Origin: a bacterium
Lineage (GTDB): Bacteria; Bacillota; Bacilli; Lactobacillales; Streptococcaceae
Direction of reading: 5' to 3'
Assembly (NCBI GenBank): GCA_905221455.1
Contig: CAJNDF010000007.1
Location: 62,001 to 126,000, forward strand
DNA length: 64,000 nt
Shown here: one piece after another, positions 49,047 through 55,840 of the stretch
Layout: each line of letters begins with the position of its first letter
Position numbering within the stretch: position 1 is the stretch's first letter
The notes under the pieces: model-generated
Database searches by the model: none
What the model was told of the DNA's origin: nothing
What the model saw: the letters and a program-made list of their open reading frames with translations, nothing else
Program-made: the position numbers and the translations under genes

Positions 49047-49070
49047 ATCCCACCTACTCCTTTAAATATA

Positions 49071-49223
49071 TTAACCAAACGTACGAGATAACCAATAACC
49101 AGCTACCCCAGCTCCACCTGCAGCAAGTAATGAGCCTCCGATAACAATCAATAAACCCACTCCGCCTTGTACTTGCTCTAATTCATTTTGCTTTACGATT
49201 TCAAATTGATTCAAATTTTGCAT
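49071..49223 (-). CDS. Double-glycine leader peptide B (bacteriocin-like)
   Basis: 50 aa. Leader MQNLNQFEIVKQNELEQVQGG fits the classic double-glycine consensus (LxxxExVxGG spacing). The 29-aa mature peptide begins VGLLIVIGGSLLAAGG and has several GxxxG-like spacings, as in two-peptide class IIb bacteriocins. RBS AAGGAG, 7 nt before ATG. 24 nt separate it from peptide C. Confidence 0.8.
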   Translation of the reverse strand: MQNLNQFEIVKQNELEQVQGGVGLLIVIGGSLLAAGGAGVAGYWLSRTFG

Positions 49224-49236
49224 GATATACTCCTTT

Positions 49237-49347
49237 TTAAATAATACTAGCTAATCCAATAGCTACTCCTACTAATAAACCCACTATTCCTGAGGCTGAT
49301 ATAATAACAGCCGCAAATTCGTTTGAAAACTTCATTGATTCTCTCAT
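49237..49347 (-). CDS. 36-aa hydrophobic peptide without a leader
   Basis: MRESMKFSNEFAAVIISASG, continuing through a hydrophobic helix with GVAIGLASII at the end. The ATG at 49347 overlaps the stop of peptide A (TAATG), so translation may be coupled; a second ATG at 49335 would give 32 aa. There is no double glycine. Its GVAIG stretch echoes the end of peptide A. It may be an immunity peptide, a leaderless partner or a decayed bacteriocin. RBS weak. Confidence 0.55.
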   Translation of the reverse strand: MRESMKFSNEFAAVIISASGIVGLLVGVAIGLASII

Positions 49348-49520
49348 TATCTCTTGTTTCGACTAATTCCAATAGCTACTCCTGCACTTAAACCAGCAAA
49401 TGCTGAACCTGCAATAATACTAGCTGCTACTGCTATCGGAATAATTCCCCCATCTACATTCATCAACTCTTCTTCTGTAAGAGCTACAAAGTTCTGTTCC
49501 ATTTTGTCAAAATTTGTCAT
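49347..49520 (-). CDS. Double-glycine leader peptide A (bacteriocin-like)
   Basis: 57 aa. Leader MTNFDKMEQNFVALTEEELM then NVDGG (residues 21-25) is very typical of streptococcal class II bacteriocins. The 32-aa mature part begins IIPIAVAASIIAGSAFAG and ends GISRNKR. RBS AAAGGAG. First of four tandem small genes. Likely processed and exported by ComAB or a Blp-type exporter. Confidence 0.85.
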   Translation of the reverse strand: MTNFDKMEQNFVALTEEELMNVDGGIIPIAVAASIIAGSAFAGLSAGVAIGISRNKR

Positions 49521-49550
49521 CTTTTTTCTCCTTTATTTCTATTTTTCAGT

Positions 49551-49598
49551 TTACGATTTCTGGATCTTAAACCATTTTAAAAACCAGAATAGATAAAT
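49551..49598 (-). pseudogene. Decayed fifth copy of the 16-residue PWF-type microprotein
   Basis: In frame it reads (I)YLFWFLKWFKIQKS then TAA, like the four intact copies upstream, but the start position is ATT and no ATG/GTG/TTG or SD is present. It lies about 118 bp after the last intact start, close to the 125-bp period. Confidence 0.55.
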
Positions 49599-49665
49599 TA
49601 CTGAATTTCTTTTCTTCTCACTTATCTATTTGAGAAGTGATTTAAAATGAACAGGTAAATTTCAT

Positions 49666-49716
49666 TTATTTTAAATACCATTTGATAAACCATGGCAATA
49701 AGATTGGTAAATACAT
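49666..49716 (-). CDS. 16-residue microprotein, array copy 4
   Basis: MYLPILLPWFIKWYLK then TAA. RBS GGAAGGAG lies 8-9 nt before the ATG. Hydrophobic, with Pro-Trp-Phe in the middle and Lys at the end; no leader. Start lies exactly 125 bp after that of copy 3. The most diverged intact copy. Family not recognised. Confidence 0.75.
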   Translation of the reverse strand: MYLPILLPWFIKWYLK

Positions 49717-49790
49717 CGCGTAGTCTCCTTCCTTTTCCTCTTACTTATCTATTCGAAAAAAATTTCGAAAATGTACAACTAAATTAAATT

Positions 49791-49841
49791 TTATTTCAAA
49801 AATAATTTAATGAACCACGGATACAAGATTGGTAGATACAT
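49791..49841 (-). CDS. 16-residue microprotein, array copy 3
   Basis: MYLPILYPWFIKLFLK then TAA. RBS AAAGGAG before the ATG. Intermediate between copies 1-2 and copy 4: P4 and PWF as in copy 4, LF.K end closer to copies 1-2. Conserved 5' and 3' flanks within the 125-bp unit. Confidence 0.75.
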   Translation of the reverse strand: MYLPILYPWFIKLFLK

Positions 49842-49915
49842 AAACCAGACTCCTTTCTTTTCCTCTTACTTATCTATTCGAAAAAAATTTCGAAAATAAA
49901 CAACTAAATCAAATT

Positions 49916-49966
49916 TTATTTAAAAAATAACTCAGTGAACCATGGGTAGAACATTGATATAAACAT
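49916..49966 (-). CDS. 16-residue microprotein, array copy 2
   Basis: MFISMFYPWFTELFFK then TAA, identical to copy 1. RBS AAAGGAG, 7 nt before ATG. The identical coding stretch with slightly different flanks suggests a recent duplication. Confidence 0.75.
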   Translation of the reverse strand: MFISMFYPWFTELFFK

Positions 49967-50040
49967 AAACCAGGCTCCTTTCTTTTCCCTCTTACCTATC
50001 TATTCGAAAAAAATTTCGAAAATGTACAACTAAATTAAAT

Positions 50041-50091
50041 TTATTTAAAAAATAACTCAGTGAACCATGGGTAGAACATTGATATAAACAT
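50041..50091 (-). CDS. 16-residue microprotein, array copy 1
   Basis: MFISMFYPWFTELFFK then TAA. RBS AAAGGAG, 8 nt before the ATG at 50091. First unit, just after the terminator of the response regulator gene. An internal ATG at codon 5 could give a 12-residue form, but the SD spacing favours the first. Confidence 0.75.
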   Translation of the reverse strand: MFISMFYPWFTELFFK

Positions 50092-50141
50092 GAACTAGGC
50101 TCCTTTCCTTTTCCTCTTACTTATCTATTCGAAAAACAATT

Positions 50142-50184
50142 CAAAAAAATAAGAATATCAGAAAATTTTCCGACATTCTTATTG
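50142..50184 (-). terminator. Terminator of the pheromone two-component operon
   Basis: On the minus strand AATAAGAATGTCGGAAAA TTTTCTGATATTCTTATT followed by TTTTT: a long stem with few mismatches, about 27 bp past the response regulator stop. It separates the regulator from the microprotein array. Confidence 0.8.
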
Positions 50185-50210
50185 ATAAATTGATTCAAGT
50201 CTAACAGATA

Positions 50211-50942
50211 TTAGACATTGAGATGTTTTTTAAGGGTTCTTCTGGCTGTTCGTGACACGGGGAAGTGCAAGCCTTCTAACAGGGTCACTTCTGTGGCAGT
50301 CATCTCTTCAACAGCCTGTAAACTGACTAACGTATTGCGATTGGCATAGACAAAGTAATCTTTTTCAGCCTTGGCAGCGATATCCTTGAGACTGCCATAA
50401 ATGGTCTTGATAGAATGATTAGCATAATAGACCTTGATACGATGGGATTCCACTGAAGTTTCAAAGGCCAAAATCTCATGGTAGGGCAGAGTAAAGCCCC
50501 GTCTCCCCTCAAAACTATAGGTAAAGAGACGCATATTTTCCCTCTTATCCACTGCCAGTATATAGTCCAGACAGCGCTCCAGCTGATGACGGTAATCCTC
50601 CTCAGACTGATCCTTGGAAATAAAATCCAAGGCAGACAAGTGGTAGCGAAAAGCTAGAGGCAAGGCCTCCGAGTGCGTGGACACAAAGACAATGCTTGTA
50701 AAAGGATCCCGCTCCCGAACCTGTTGGGCAACCTGAAAGCCCCGTTCACGCTCTCCATCAATCTCTAAATCCAATAAATAGAGTTGGTAATGGTCAAAAT
50801 ACTGAGAATACTTTTCAACATCCCCATAGTTTTTGGCAATATCAATTTCCAATCTTAAATTGCGAGAGCGACCGATATCTAGCAAAGTCTGCTCTATCCG
50901 TCCTTGTTGGACTCTATCGTCTTCCAAAACTAAAATTCTCAT
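50211..50942 (-). CDS. LytTR-type response regulator (ComE/BlpR-like)
   Basis: 243 aa. Receiver domain with acidic pocket LEDDR (residues 6-10), phospho-Asp in YLLDLEIDGERERGFQVA (about 58-60), and VSTHSEALPLAFRY with ALDFISKD (K near 114). The LytTR DNA-binding domain (about 145-243) has ILAFETSVESHRIKVYY and FPVSRTARRTLKKHL. Closest in form to ComE and BlpR, which bind tandem repeats. It overlaps the kinase stop (ATGA). Confidence 0.88.
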   Translation of the reverse strand: MRILVLEDDRVQQGRIEQTLLDIGRSRNLRLEIDIAKNYGDVEKYSQYFDHYQLYLLDLEIDGERERGFQVAQQVRERDPFTSIVFVSTHSEALPLAFRYHLSALDFISKDQSEEDYRHQLERCLDYILAVDKRENMRLFTYSFEGRRGFTLPYHEILAFETSVESHRIKVYYANHSIKTIYGSLKDIAAKAEKDYFVYANRNTLVSLQAVEEMTATEVTLLEGLHFPVSRTARRTLKKHLNV

Positions 50943-52273
50943 TCCTCTCCCCCTCGTTTCTTATCCTTAAATGGCAATTCTAAATCTTGTCTAAAGGTCG
51001 TTTCTCCTAGCTGGGTATCTAAGTTTAAATCATAATGAAAAACCATATCCTCCAAGGTCGCTAAGCCCAGTCCACTGTGGTTTCCCTTAGTCGAATAACC
51101 CTTTTGACTGAGAATGCTGGGATTCAGTTCTTCTTTCTTACGAGTGTTTTCAATGATAAAACGGACACTCCTATCGCCTGCCAATAAAGCAACCCGAATC
51201 TGCGGATGTTCCGCCTCACTGGCTGCCTCTAAGGCATTTGTCGTGAGGATAGAGAGGATACGGATAGCCTCCAACATCGGCAAAGCCAGCTCTTCTACGA
51301 CCCCCACCGTCTCCAAACTAAAATGAATTCCTTGCTTATCTGCCACAATCATGGCTTTTGCCAAGGTATTACGAATGGCTATATCATGGATATTATGAAG
51401 ATTAAAGGCCGTGTAATCCGCCTTCCTCAGCTTTTCATTGGTCTTTAGAAAGACATCTTGATAAATGGTAGAAACTTCAGCCATGTCTTGATTGGCTATG
51501 GCAGGCTCCATGCTGGCGACAATCCCTGCAAAATCATGACGGAAACCTCGAACTTCATCATAGAGATGACCTAGCTTATCCACCATTCCTTGCAAGGAAC
51601 GATTTTCATCTTCCTGTCTCTGAATGGTCTGCTCATCACGATAAGCCTGTTCCAAATGCTTGACGTAAAAGAGCCAAGAGAAAAATAGGATGAAAATCAG
51701 GAGAGAAATGGTCGTATCAAATCGAACGTAGAAAGAACAATTTATATTTGTCATAAACGAAGAGAATATCCTAAACACAGTCAGAGGTAGGATAATGAAA
51801 AAACTCTTATAATAGTGGGTTTTGAAAGCATCTGAAAAGAATAAATCCAAATCCAAAGACCAACGCTTCATCATAACTACTGTCAGTACAAGAGCTAGTA
51901 GAGAAAAAGTAGAATTAACAATACCATTTCCTACTTCTGATAGCATATCTATATCTAATATCCGAATATAGAACAATACCAATAAATAGCGAATACTCTG
52001 ATAAAAACTAAAAAGATAGAATGAAAGAAATAACGATTCCCCCTTTTTCTTCCTATTCACATAGAAAATAAGGTAAAAAAAGATTAAAACTTCCAAATAC
52101 ATAATTTCAAAAAAAGTTTTACCAGCTATTACTTGCATCATTAATAAATAGACTATGTATCTCTTTTTACGAAATTCCGGTATAATTTGGTAACCTAGAT
52201 AAATTGGAGGAACTATAATGGAAACCATCAGCAATAAAGCAAATAGAATCTCCTTAATAAAAGTCAAAACCAT
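50939..52273 (-). CDS. Peptide-pheromone histidine kinase (HPK10, ComD/BlpH-like)
   Basis: 444 aa from ATG 52273 (MVLTFIKEILFALLLMVS), 1 nt after the stop of the peptide gene; an in-frame TTG at 52282 is an alternative. Six or more membrane helices fill residues 1-210. The phospho-acceptor is in RGFRHDFAGIVASM (about residue 250), and the ATPase shows LTTNALEAASEAE and HSGLGLATL, with no classic F box, as in the AgrC/ComD group. It should sense an exported peptide, most simply the one encoded next to it. Confidence 0.88.
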   Translation of the reverse strand: MVLTFIKEILFALLLMVSIIVPPIYLGYQIIPEFRKKRYIVYLLMMQVIAGKTFFEIMYLEVLIFFYLIFYVNRKKKGESLFLSFYLFSFYQSIRYLLVLFYIRILDIDMLSEVGNGIVNSTFSLLALVLTVVMMKRWSLDLDLFFSDAFKTHYYKSFFIILPLTVFRIFSSFMTNINCSFYVRFDTTISLLIFILFFSWLFYVKHLEQAYRDEQTIQRQEDENRSLQGMVDKLGHLYDEVRGFRHDFAGIVASMEPAIANQDMAEVSTIYQDVFLKTNEKLRKADYTAFNLHNIHDIAIRNTLAKAMIVADKQGIHFSLETVGVVEELALPMLEAIRILSILTTNALEAASEAEHPQIRVALLAGDRSVRFIIENTRKKEELNPSILSQKGYSTKGNHSGLGLATLEDMVFHYDLNLDTQLGETTFRQDLELPFKDKKRGGEE

Positions 52274-52274
52274 A

Positions 52275-52436
52275 CTATCCAATCACAGTTTTAGTTGGTG
52301 CTGGACTACAATACCGAGGTTGGCAAAGCCCAAACAAAGAACAAAAGAAATTCCCTCCACCATTCACTTCCTCCAAAGCCTCTGGAGTTAACTCTTCAAA
52401 TTGTTCCAATTCTACAAATGTGTTTTTCATTTCCAT
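52275..52436 (-). CDS. Double-glycine peptide, candidate pheromone of the adjacent kinase
   Basis: 53 aa, MEMKNTFVELEQFEELTPEA then LEEVNGG: a textbook double-glycine leader. The 26-aa mature part begins GNFFCSLFGLCQPRYC and ends PAPTKTVIG, with three Cys. RBS AAAAGGAG, 6 nt before ATG. Gene order peptide-kinase-regulator copies comC-comD-comE. It does not look like CSP or BlpC, and the Cys content would also fit a bacteriocin. It should be exported by ComAB. Confidence 0.8.
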   Translation of the reverse strand: MEMKNTFVELEQFEELTPEALEEVNGGGNFFCSLFGLCQPRYCSPAPTKTVIG

Positions 52437-52488
52437 GACAGACTCCTTTTCATTATTTTATAGATAACTCTATCCCCTACTTCATCTA

Positions 52489-52533
52489 CAAAAGGCTTTA
52501 GTTTTCTTTTGAAATACAAGAAATCTAAAGCCT
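52489..52533 (-). terminator. Terminator downstream of the choline-binding protein gene
   Basis: On the minus strand AGGCTTTAG ... CTAAAGCCTTTTG, 9-bp stem extended by partial pairing (TTTCTT with AAGAAA). It separates the choline-binding gene from the pheromone peptide gene; only about 50 bp remain for a promoter (TATAAAAT near 52455). Confidence 0.7.
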
Positions 52534-52588
52534 CCTGAAAATGGTATATTGGTTAGAGTGTTAACAATTAGTTGTGAAGATATTATTT

Positions 52589-53764
52589 TTATTTAACCAC
52601 AACCACTTTATAATATTCGTTTGAGTGTGGAGATTCAATCTTAATTTTTTCACCGTATAAACCATCGATTTCTTTATCCAGATAATCTGAAACTCCTGAT
52701 GGCAAGCGTTTCATCTTAAGAATTTCACCAGATTGATCCGCATAGGCTAGGATGTGATAGTGGGCTGTAGCCATACCATCATCAATCAATACAAAATAGC
52801 CTGTTTTAAGCTTACCTTGCTCATTTTCTAAATAGTATAGTTTATTATTATTGATTGTAAAGTGGGTAGCTCCAAGACGAAGTCGTGCACCTGGATTTTC
52901 TAAATAGACATCATTACCAACTTTTTTAATCTCTGAATAGGTTGTCATTGCTGGGATATTAACCACACGATGTCCATTTTCATCAAAGTAGTAGCGATTT
53001 GGTAAGTTTTGGAAGTTCTGTACAACTGCCTTAGGATCAATTTCTTGTCCTTCTTCTTTATTATCCACTAAAGCTAAGGTAGTATTTGCAACCTCATCCC
53101 CATATTTGTTAGAGAACTTCTTGAACTCTGGTCTGATATACCAAGCATTTTTTTCAATAATAACATCGTCACCTTTAGCATTTAGCAAATATTCTTGCCC
53201 ATCTCCAAGTTTGACAATATCATGAATATTGTATCCAGCATCTTTTCTATTTGCTAGATAGCCATCCTTACCAATGACATAACTTTCCCCATCACTGGCT
53301 GGAACAGCTCTATCTGCGACCATAGCACCTGATTTTTCAAAGTAAGACCATTTACCATCTATGAACACCCAACCTGTCATCATAGAACCACTAAAATGAA
53401 GATAGTACCATGTAGACCCTTCTTTGTACCAACCTGTACGCATGGCGCCACTATCTGCTAGTGAGTACCATGTGCTACCTTCCTTGTACCAGCCAGTGCG
53501 CATAGCACCACTGTCTGCTAGTGAATACCATGTGTTACCGTCTTTGAACCAGCCTGTCTGCATTTTACCAGAACCGTCAAAGTGGTACCAAGAACCAGCA
53601 TTTTGCACCCATTTATCCTTAGCTAAACTGCCATCTTGTGAAAGATTCCAGTCAGCACCATTTTTAACCCAAGTATCTGCAGCCTGTGCTTGGTTGATAG
53701 ACAAAAGTAGACCAGCACCTGCAAGCAAGCCAAGTGTAAGTAGTTTAGATTTTTTCATAGCCAT
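52589..53764 (-). CDS. Choline-binding protein with N-terminal repeats
   Basis: 391 aa. Signal peptide MAMKKSKLLTLGLLAGAGLL, cut after AQA near residue 28. About six choline-binding repeats (WVQNAGSWYHFDGSGKMQTG type) at residues 35-155, three of them nearly identical (GWYKEGSTWYSLADSGAMRT). The C-terminal part (about 160-391) has no enzyme motif I know. The layout with N-terminal choline-binding repeats recalls CbpF-like proteins, which dampen LytC; that link is only by architecture. Located on phosphocholine-bearing teichoic acid. Confidence 0.82.
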   Translation of the reverse strand: MAMKKSKLLTLGLLAGAGLLLSINQAQAADTWVKNGADWNLSQDGSLAKDKWVQNAGSWYHFDGSGKMQTGWFKDGNTWYSLADSGAMRTGWYKEGSTWYSLADSGAMRTGWYKEGSTWYYLHFSGSMMTGWVFIDGKWSYFEKSGAMVADRAVPASDGESYVIGKDGYLANRKDAGYNIHDIVKLGDGQEYLLNAKGDDVIIEKNAWYIRPEFKKFSNKYGDEVANTTLALVDNKEEGQEIDPKAVVQNFQNLPNRYYFDENGHRVVNIPAMTTYSEIKKVGNDVYLENPGARLRLGATHFTINNNKLYYLENEQGKLKTGYFVLIDDGMATAHYHILAYADQSGEILKMKRLPSGVSDYLDKEIDGLYGEKIKIESPHSNEYYKVVVVK

Positions 53765-53870
53765 TTCCTCCTTTATTGAATAGCTATAAGAGGGTTTCCC
53801 CTCTTTATTTAGCTATATTCTAATACTTTTCATTGTCAAAGTCAATAATATTGTGAAAAATTAGACAATA

Positions 53871-54729
53871 TTACCAATATCTACGAATTGTATTTTGATC
53901 CATTCCATATTGATTCATATAAGAAACATATTGACCTGGACGTGGAGCATGAACTACATTTCCACCACCAACATAAATACCCACATGTTGATTTGAACCT
54001 TGGTCGCCATTGTACAATATTAAATCTCCAGGAAGTTGTGAACCACTATATATAAATTTCCCTCCTTCAGCTTGTTCTCCAGTTGTTCTACCAATATAAA
54101 TATCGAACTTAGCATGAATAGCCATCGTAAATCCTGAGCAATCTACACCCTTATCCAAGTCTGCCCCACCCCAAACATATGGGATTTTCCCTACAAATGT
54201 CTTTGCGTATTCACCAAGTGCCTGTCCACGATTTTCTACCCATACACCACTGGCTCTAAAGAAGTATGGCGTACCATTCACACGTTGATAACCAGTGACC
54301 ATAGCACCACTAGCAGATAAGTAGTAATAATTACCATCAGGTTGAATCCAAGTATTTTCTTTCATCCATCCTTGGTCATCAAAATAGTACCACTTGTCAT
54401 CTAATTGTTCCCAATTTTTAGCATAACCACCTGAACCGTATTTAAACCACCATTTACCATTGGTTTGCATCCATGTTCCTTTCGGATCACGATATTGATT
54501 GAAAGCTTTCTTCTCTTGATTACCCTCTGCTTGAGTTTCTTTATCTTCAAAACCAATCAATTTTACTTGATCAGCTTCTTCAGCTTTTATCTTGCCTTGA
54601 TTAACTAATTGAGCAATCGCTTCTTTCTCACTTGCTGATGGGGAATCAGCATAGGCTACCGTAGTATTTGCTAAGAGAAGGCCTCCTGCAAGAACTAATA
54701 AACTAGAATAAAGATATTTTTTTCATCAT
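53871..54729 (-). pseudogene. NlpC/P60 choline-binding hydrolase, frameshifted in the signal peptide
   Basis: The ATG (54729 or 54726) leads into a run of seven A (54717-54723 on the minus strand) and then TAG after about seven codons. With six A the frame would read MKKYLYSSLLVLAGGLLLAN, TVAYADSPSASEKEAI and on through the whole protein, about 285 aa. Downstream: choline-binding repeats (about 80-180), then an NlpC/P60 domain with catalytic Cys in VDCSGFTMAIHAK, His in QHVGIYVGGGNVVHAPRP. A Met-start frame from 54560 exists but lacks the signal. It is either a pseudogene, a slip-prone phase-variable gene, or an assembly error. Confidence 0.8.
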
Positions 54730-54895
54730 AAAAATCCTTTCTTTTTCTCCTTTTTGGAGATTGATTTTTTCTGACTCTATTATATCCCTTATTTCTCCTC
54801 AGATTTCTACTGTCCCTAGAAAGACTAAATCTGTTCCTAAACGGTCACTTGAACCAAAGAAAAATTCCAAAGCAAGTGCCTTGGAACTCCTATAT

Positions 54896-55552
54896 CTACT
54901 CAACAATCACTTTTGTCATATCAAGAGCCATTGGTTGATAGTATACATCAGGGTGCTTATTATCCCTAATAATCTCACCGTATTCAACAAAACCAAACGA
55001 TTTATAAAAATTAATCACTTTATCTTCATTGACACTATCCAAATAAACCATTTTACCCCCTAAAATGCTCTGGGCTAATTGAATTTTTTCAACCACTAAT
55101 TCCATAACTTGCTGACCAGTAATTTTATTAAAGTGTAAATTTCTACCAAATTGGGCAATCAAAAGTCCTGGTATATAATTTAAGTTTCTCGCGTTTTTCC
55201 CACTTAAAACAAAAGATTTTTTGTTATCATTATCTAATTCTTGAACATTAACAATTTTTAATGTTAGTGTAAAAAAACCTAAAATCTCAAATCTATCTCC
55301 TGATATCTCTTGATCAATAATAATAAAATTTCTCGATTTATGTGTCAGCTCTGTTGTAATTGCGTCATTTTTAAGATACTCTAACATATCCTCATTTTTA
55401 CCAAACGACACTTGCTCAGAAACAATCTTAGAGAAGTTCTCACGGACTTTTTGACGTATTCTCCGTTCATTAGTATATTCAGGATTTCTAGTAATAACGG
55501 TTTGTCGTATAAACTTGATGACATCCCCTAGTGGTAAGGCATATAATTTCAT
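54896..55552 (-). CDS. GNAT-like acetyltransferase, candidate toxin
   Basis: 218 aa. GNAT-like features: GFFTLTLKIV strand (about residues 92-101), YIPGLLIAQFGRN (about 127-139), and YLDSVNEDKVINFYKSFGFVEYGE (about 176-199), the usual last motif. The acetyl-CoA loop between them is not a clean R/QxxGxG/A. It starts 3 nt after a 53-aa upstream gene and is probably co-transcribed. Small-gene plus GNAT pairs are a known toxin-antitoxin form (TacAT, AtaRT), where the enzyme acetylates charged tRNA. That role here is inference. Confidence 0.65.
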   Translation of the reverse strand: MKLYALPLGDVIKFIRQTVITRNPEYTNERRIRQKVRENFSKIVSEQVSFGKNEDMLEYLKNDAITTELTHKSRNFIIIDQEISGDRFEILGFFTLTLKIVNVQELDNDNKKSFVLSGKNARNLNYIPGLLIAQFGRNLHFNKITGQQVMELVVEKIQLAQSILGGKMVYLDSVNEDKVINFYKSFGFVEYGEIIRDNKHPDVYYQPMALDMTKVIVE

Positions 55553-55555
55553 ACT

Positions 55556-55717
55556 TTATCTTACCAGCTTCTCTAGACCTAGTAAGGAAGGTTGTTCTTG
55601 TTTATCTGTATTCTTTTTGATAATATCAAGCAACAAATCAGTTGATTTAGAGGCTTGAATTTTTTCAAAATCTTCTTTTGTGAGTGTGATATCACGAGTA
55701 ATACTAAATGTAGCCAC
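55556..55717 (-). CDS. Small protein upstream of the GNAT gene, candidate antitoxin
   Basis: 53 aa from GTG 55717 (MATFSITRDITLTKEDFEKI), chosen because AAAGGAAG lies just upstream and a promoter -10 occupies the in-frame ATG at 55750. The first strand TFSITRDITL followed by helix resembles the ends of antitoxins, but no ribbon-helix-helix signature is certain. The C-terminus (NTDKQEQPSLLGLEKLVR) looks like a flexible toxin-binding tail. Pairs with the GNAT gene. Confidence 0.6.
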   Translation of the reverse strand: MATFSITRDITLTKEDFEKIQASKSTDLLLDIIKKNTDKQEQPSLLGLEKLVR

Positions 55718-55748
55718 GAGTATACTTCCTTTCTCTTCTAATAAGTCC

Positions 55749-55777
55749 ATTATAACGTGTTTTTCCCATTTTTACAA
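55749..55777 (-). promoter_or_regulatory. Promoter of the candidate toxin-antitoxin pair
   Basis: TTGTAA (55772-55777), a 17-bp spacer and TATAAT (55749-55754) on the minus strand. Transcription would start near 55742, about 25 nt before the GTG start at 55717, which rules out the ATG at 55750. Confidence 0.75.
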
Positions 55778-55840
55778 GGATATCCGATATTCCTCATTTC
55801 TAAAAACCATCTACTTCCGTTGTCTTGGAACTTCTTATCT

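Larger units (their letters stand above)
49620..50140. repeat. Tandem array of 125-bp units, each with one microprotein gene
   Basis: Start codons at 50091, 49966, 49841 and 49716 are spaced exactly 125 bp. Each unit holds an 18-bp inverted repeat TTCGAAA tttt TTTCGAA (minus strand; 50003-50020, 49877-49894, 49752-49769), then AATAGATAAGTAAGAGG, a strong SD and the 51-bp gene. The inverted repeat before copy 1 (near 50128) is degenerate. Could be operators or transcript-processing stems. Confidence 0.85.

Noticed and set aside
52201..52282. Alternative longer histidine kinase start at the TTG codon at 52282
   Set aside because: The ATG at 52273 follows the peptide stop by 1 nt and needs no rare start; TTG is kept only as an alternative.
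54560..54740. A normal 229-aa start for the NlpC/P60 protein at 54560
   Set aside because: Codons upstream in the same frame encode a full signal peptide, so the protein is better read as frameshifted than as starting internally.
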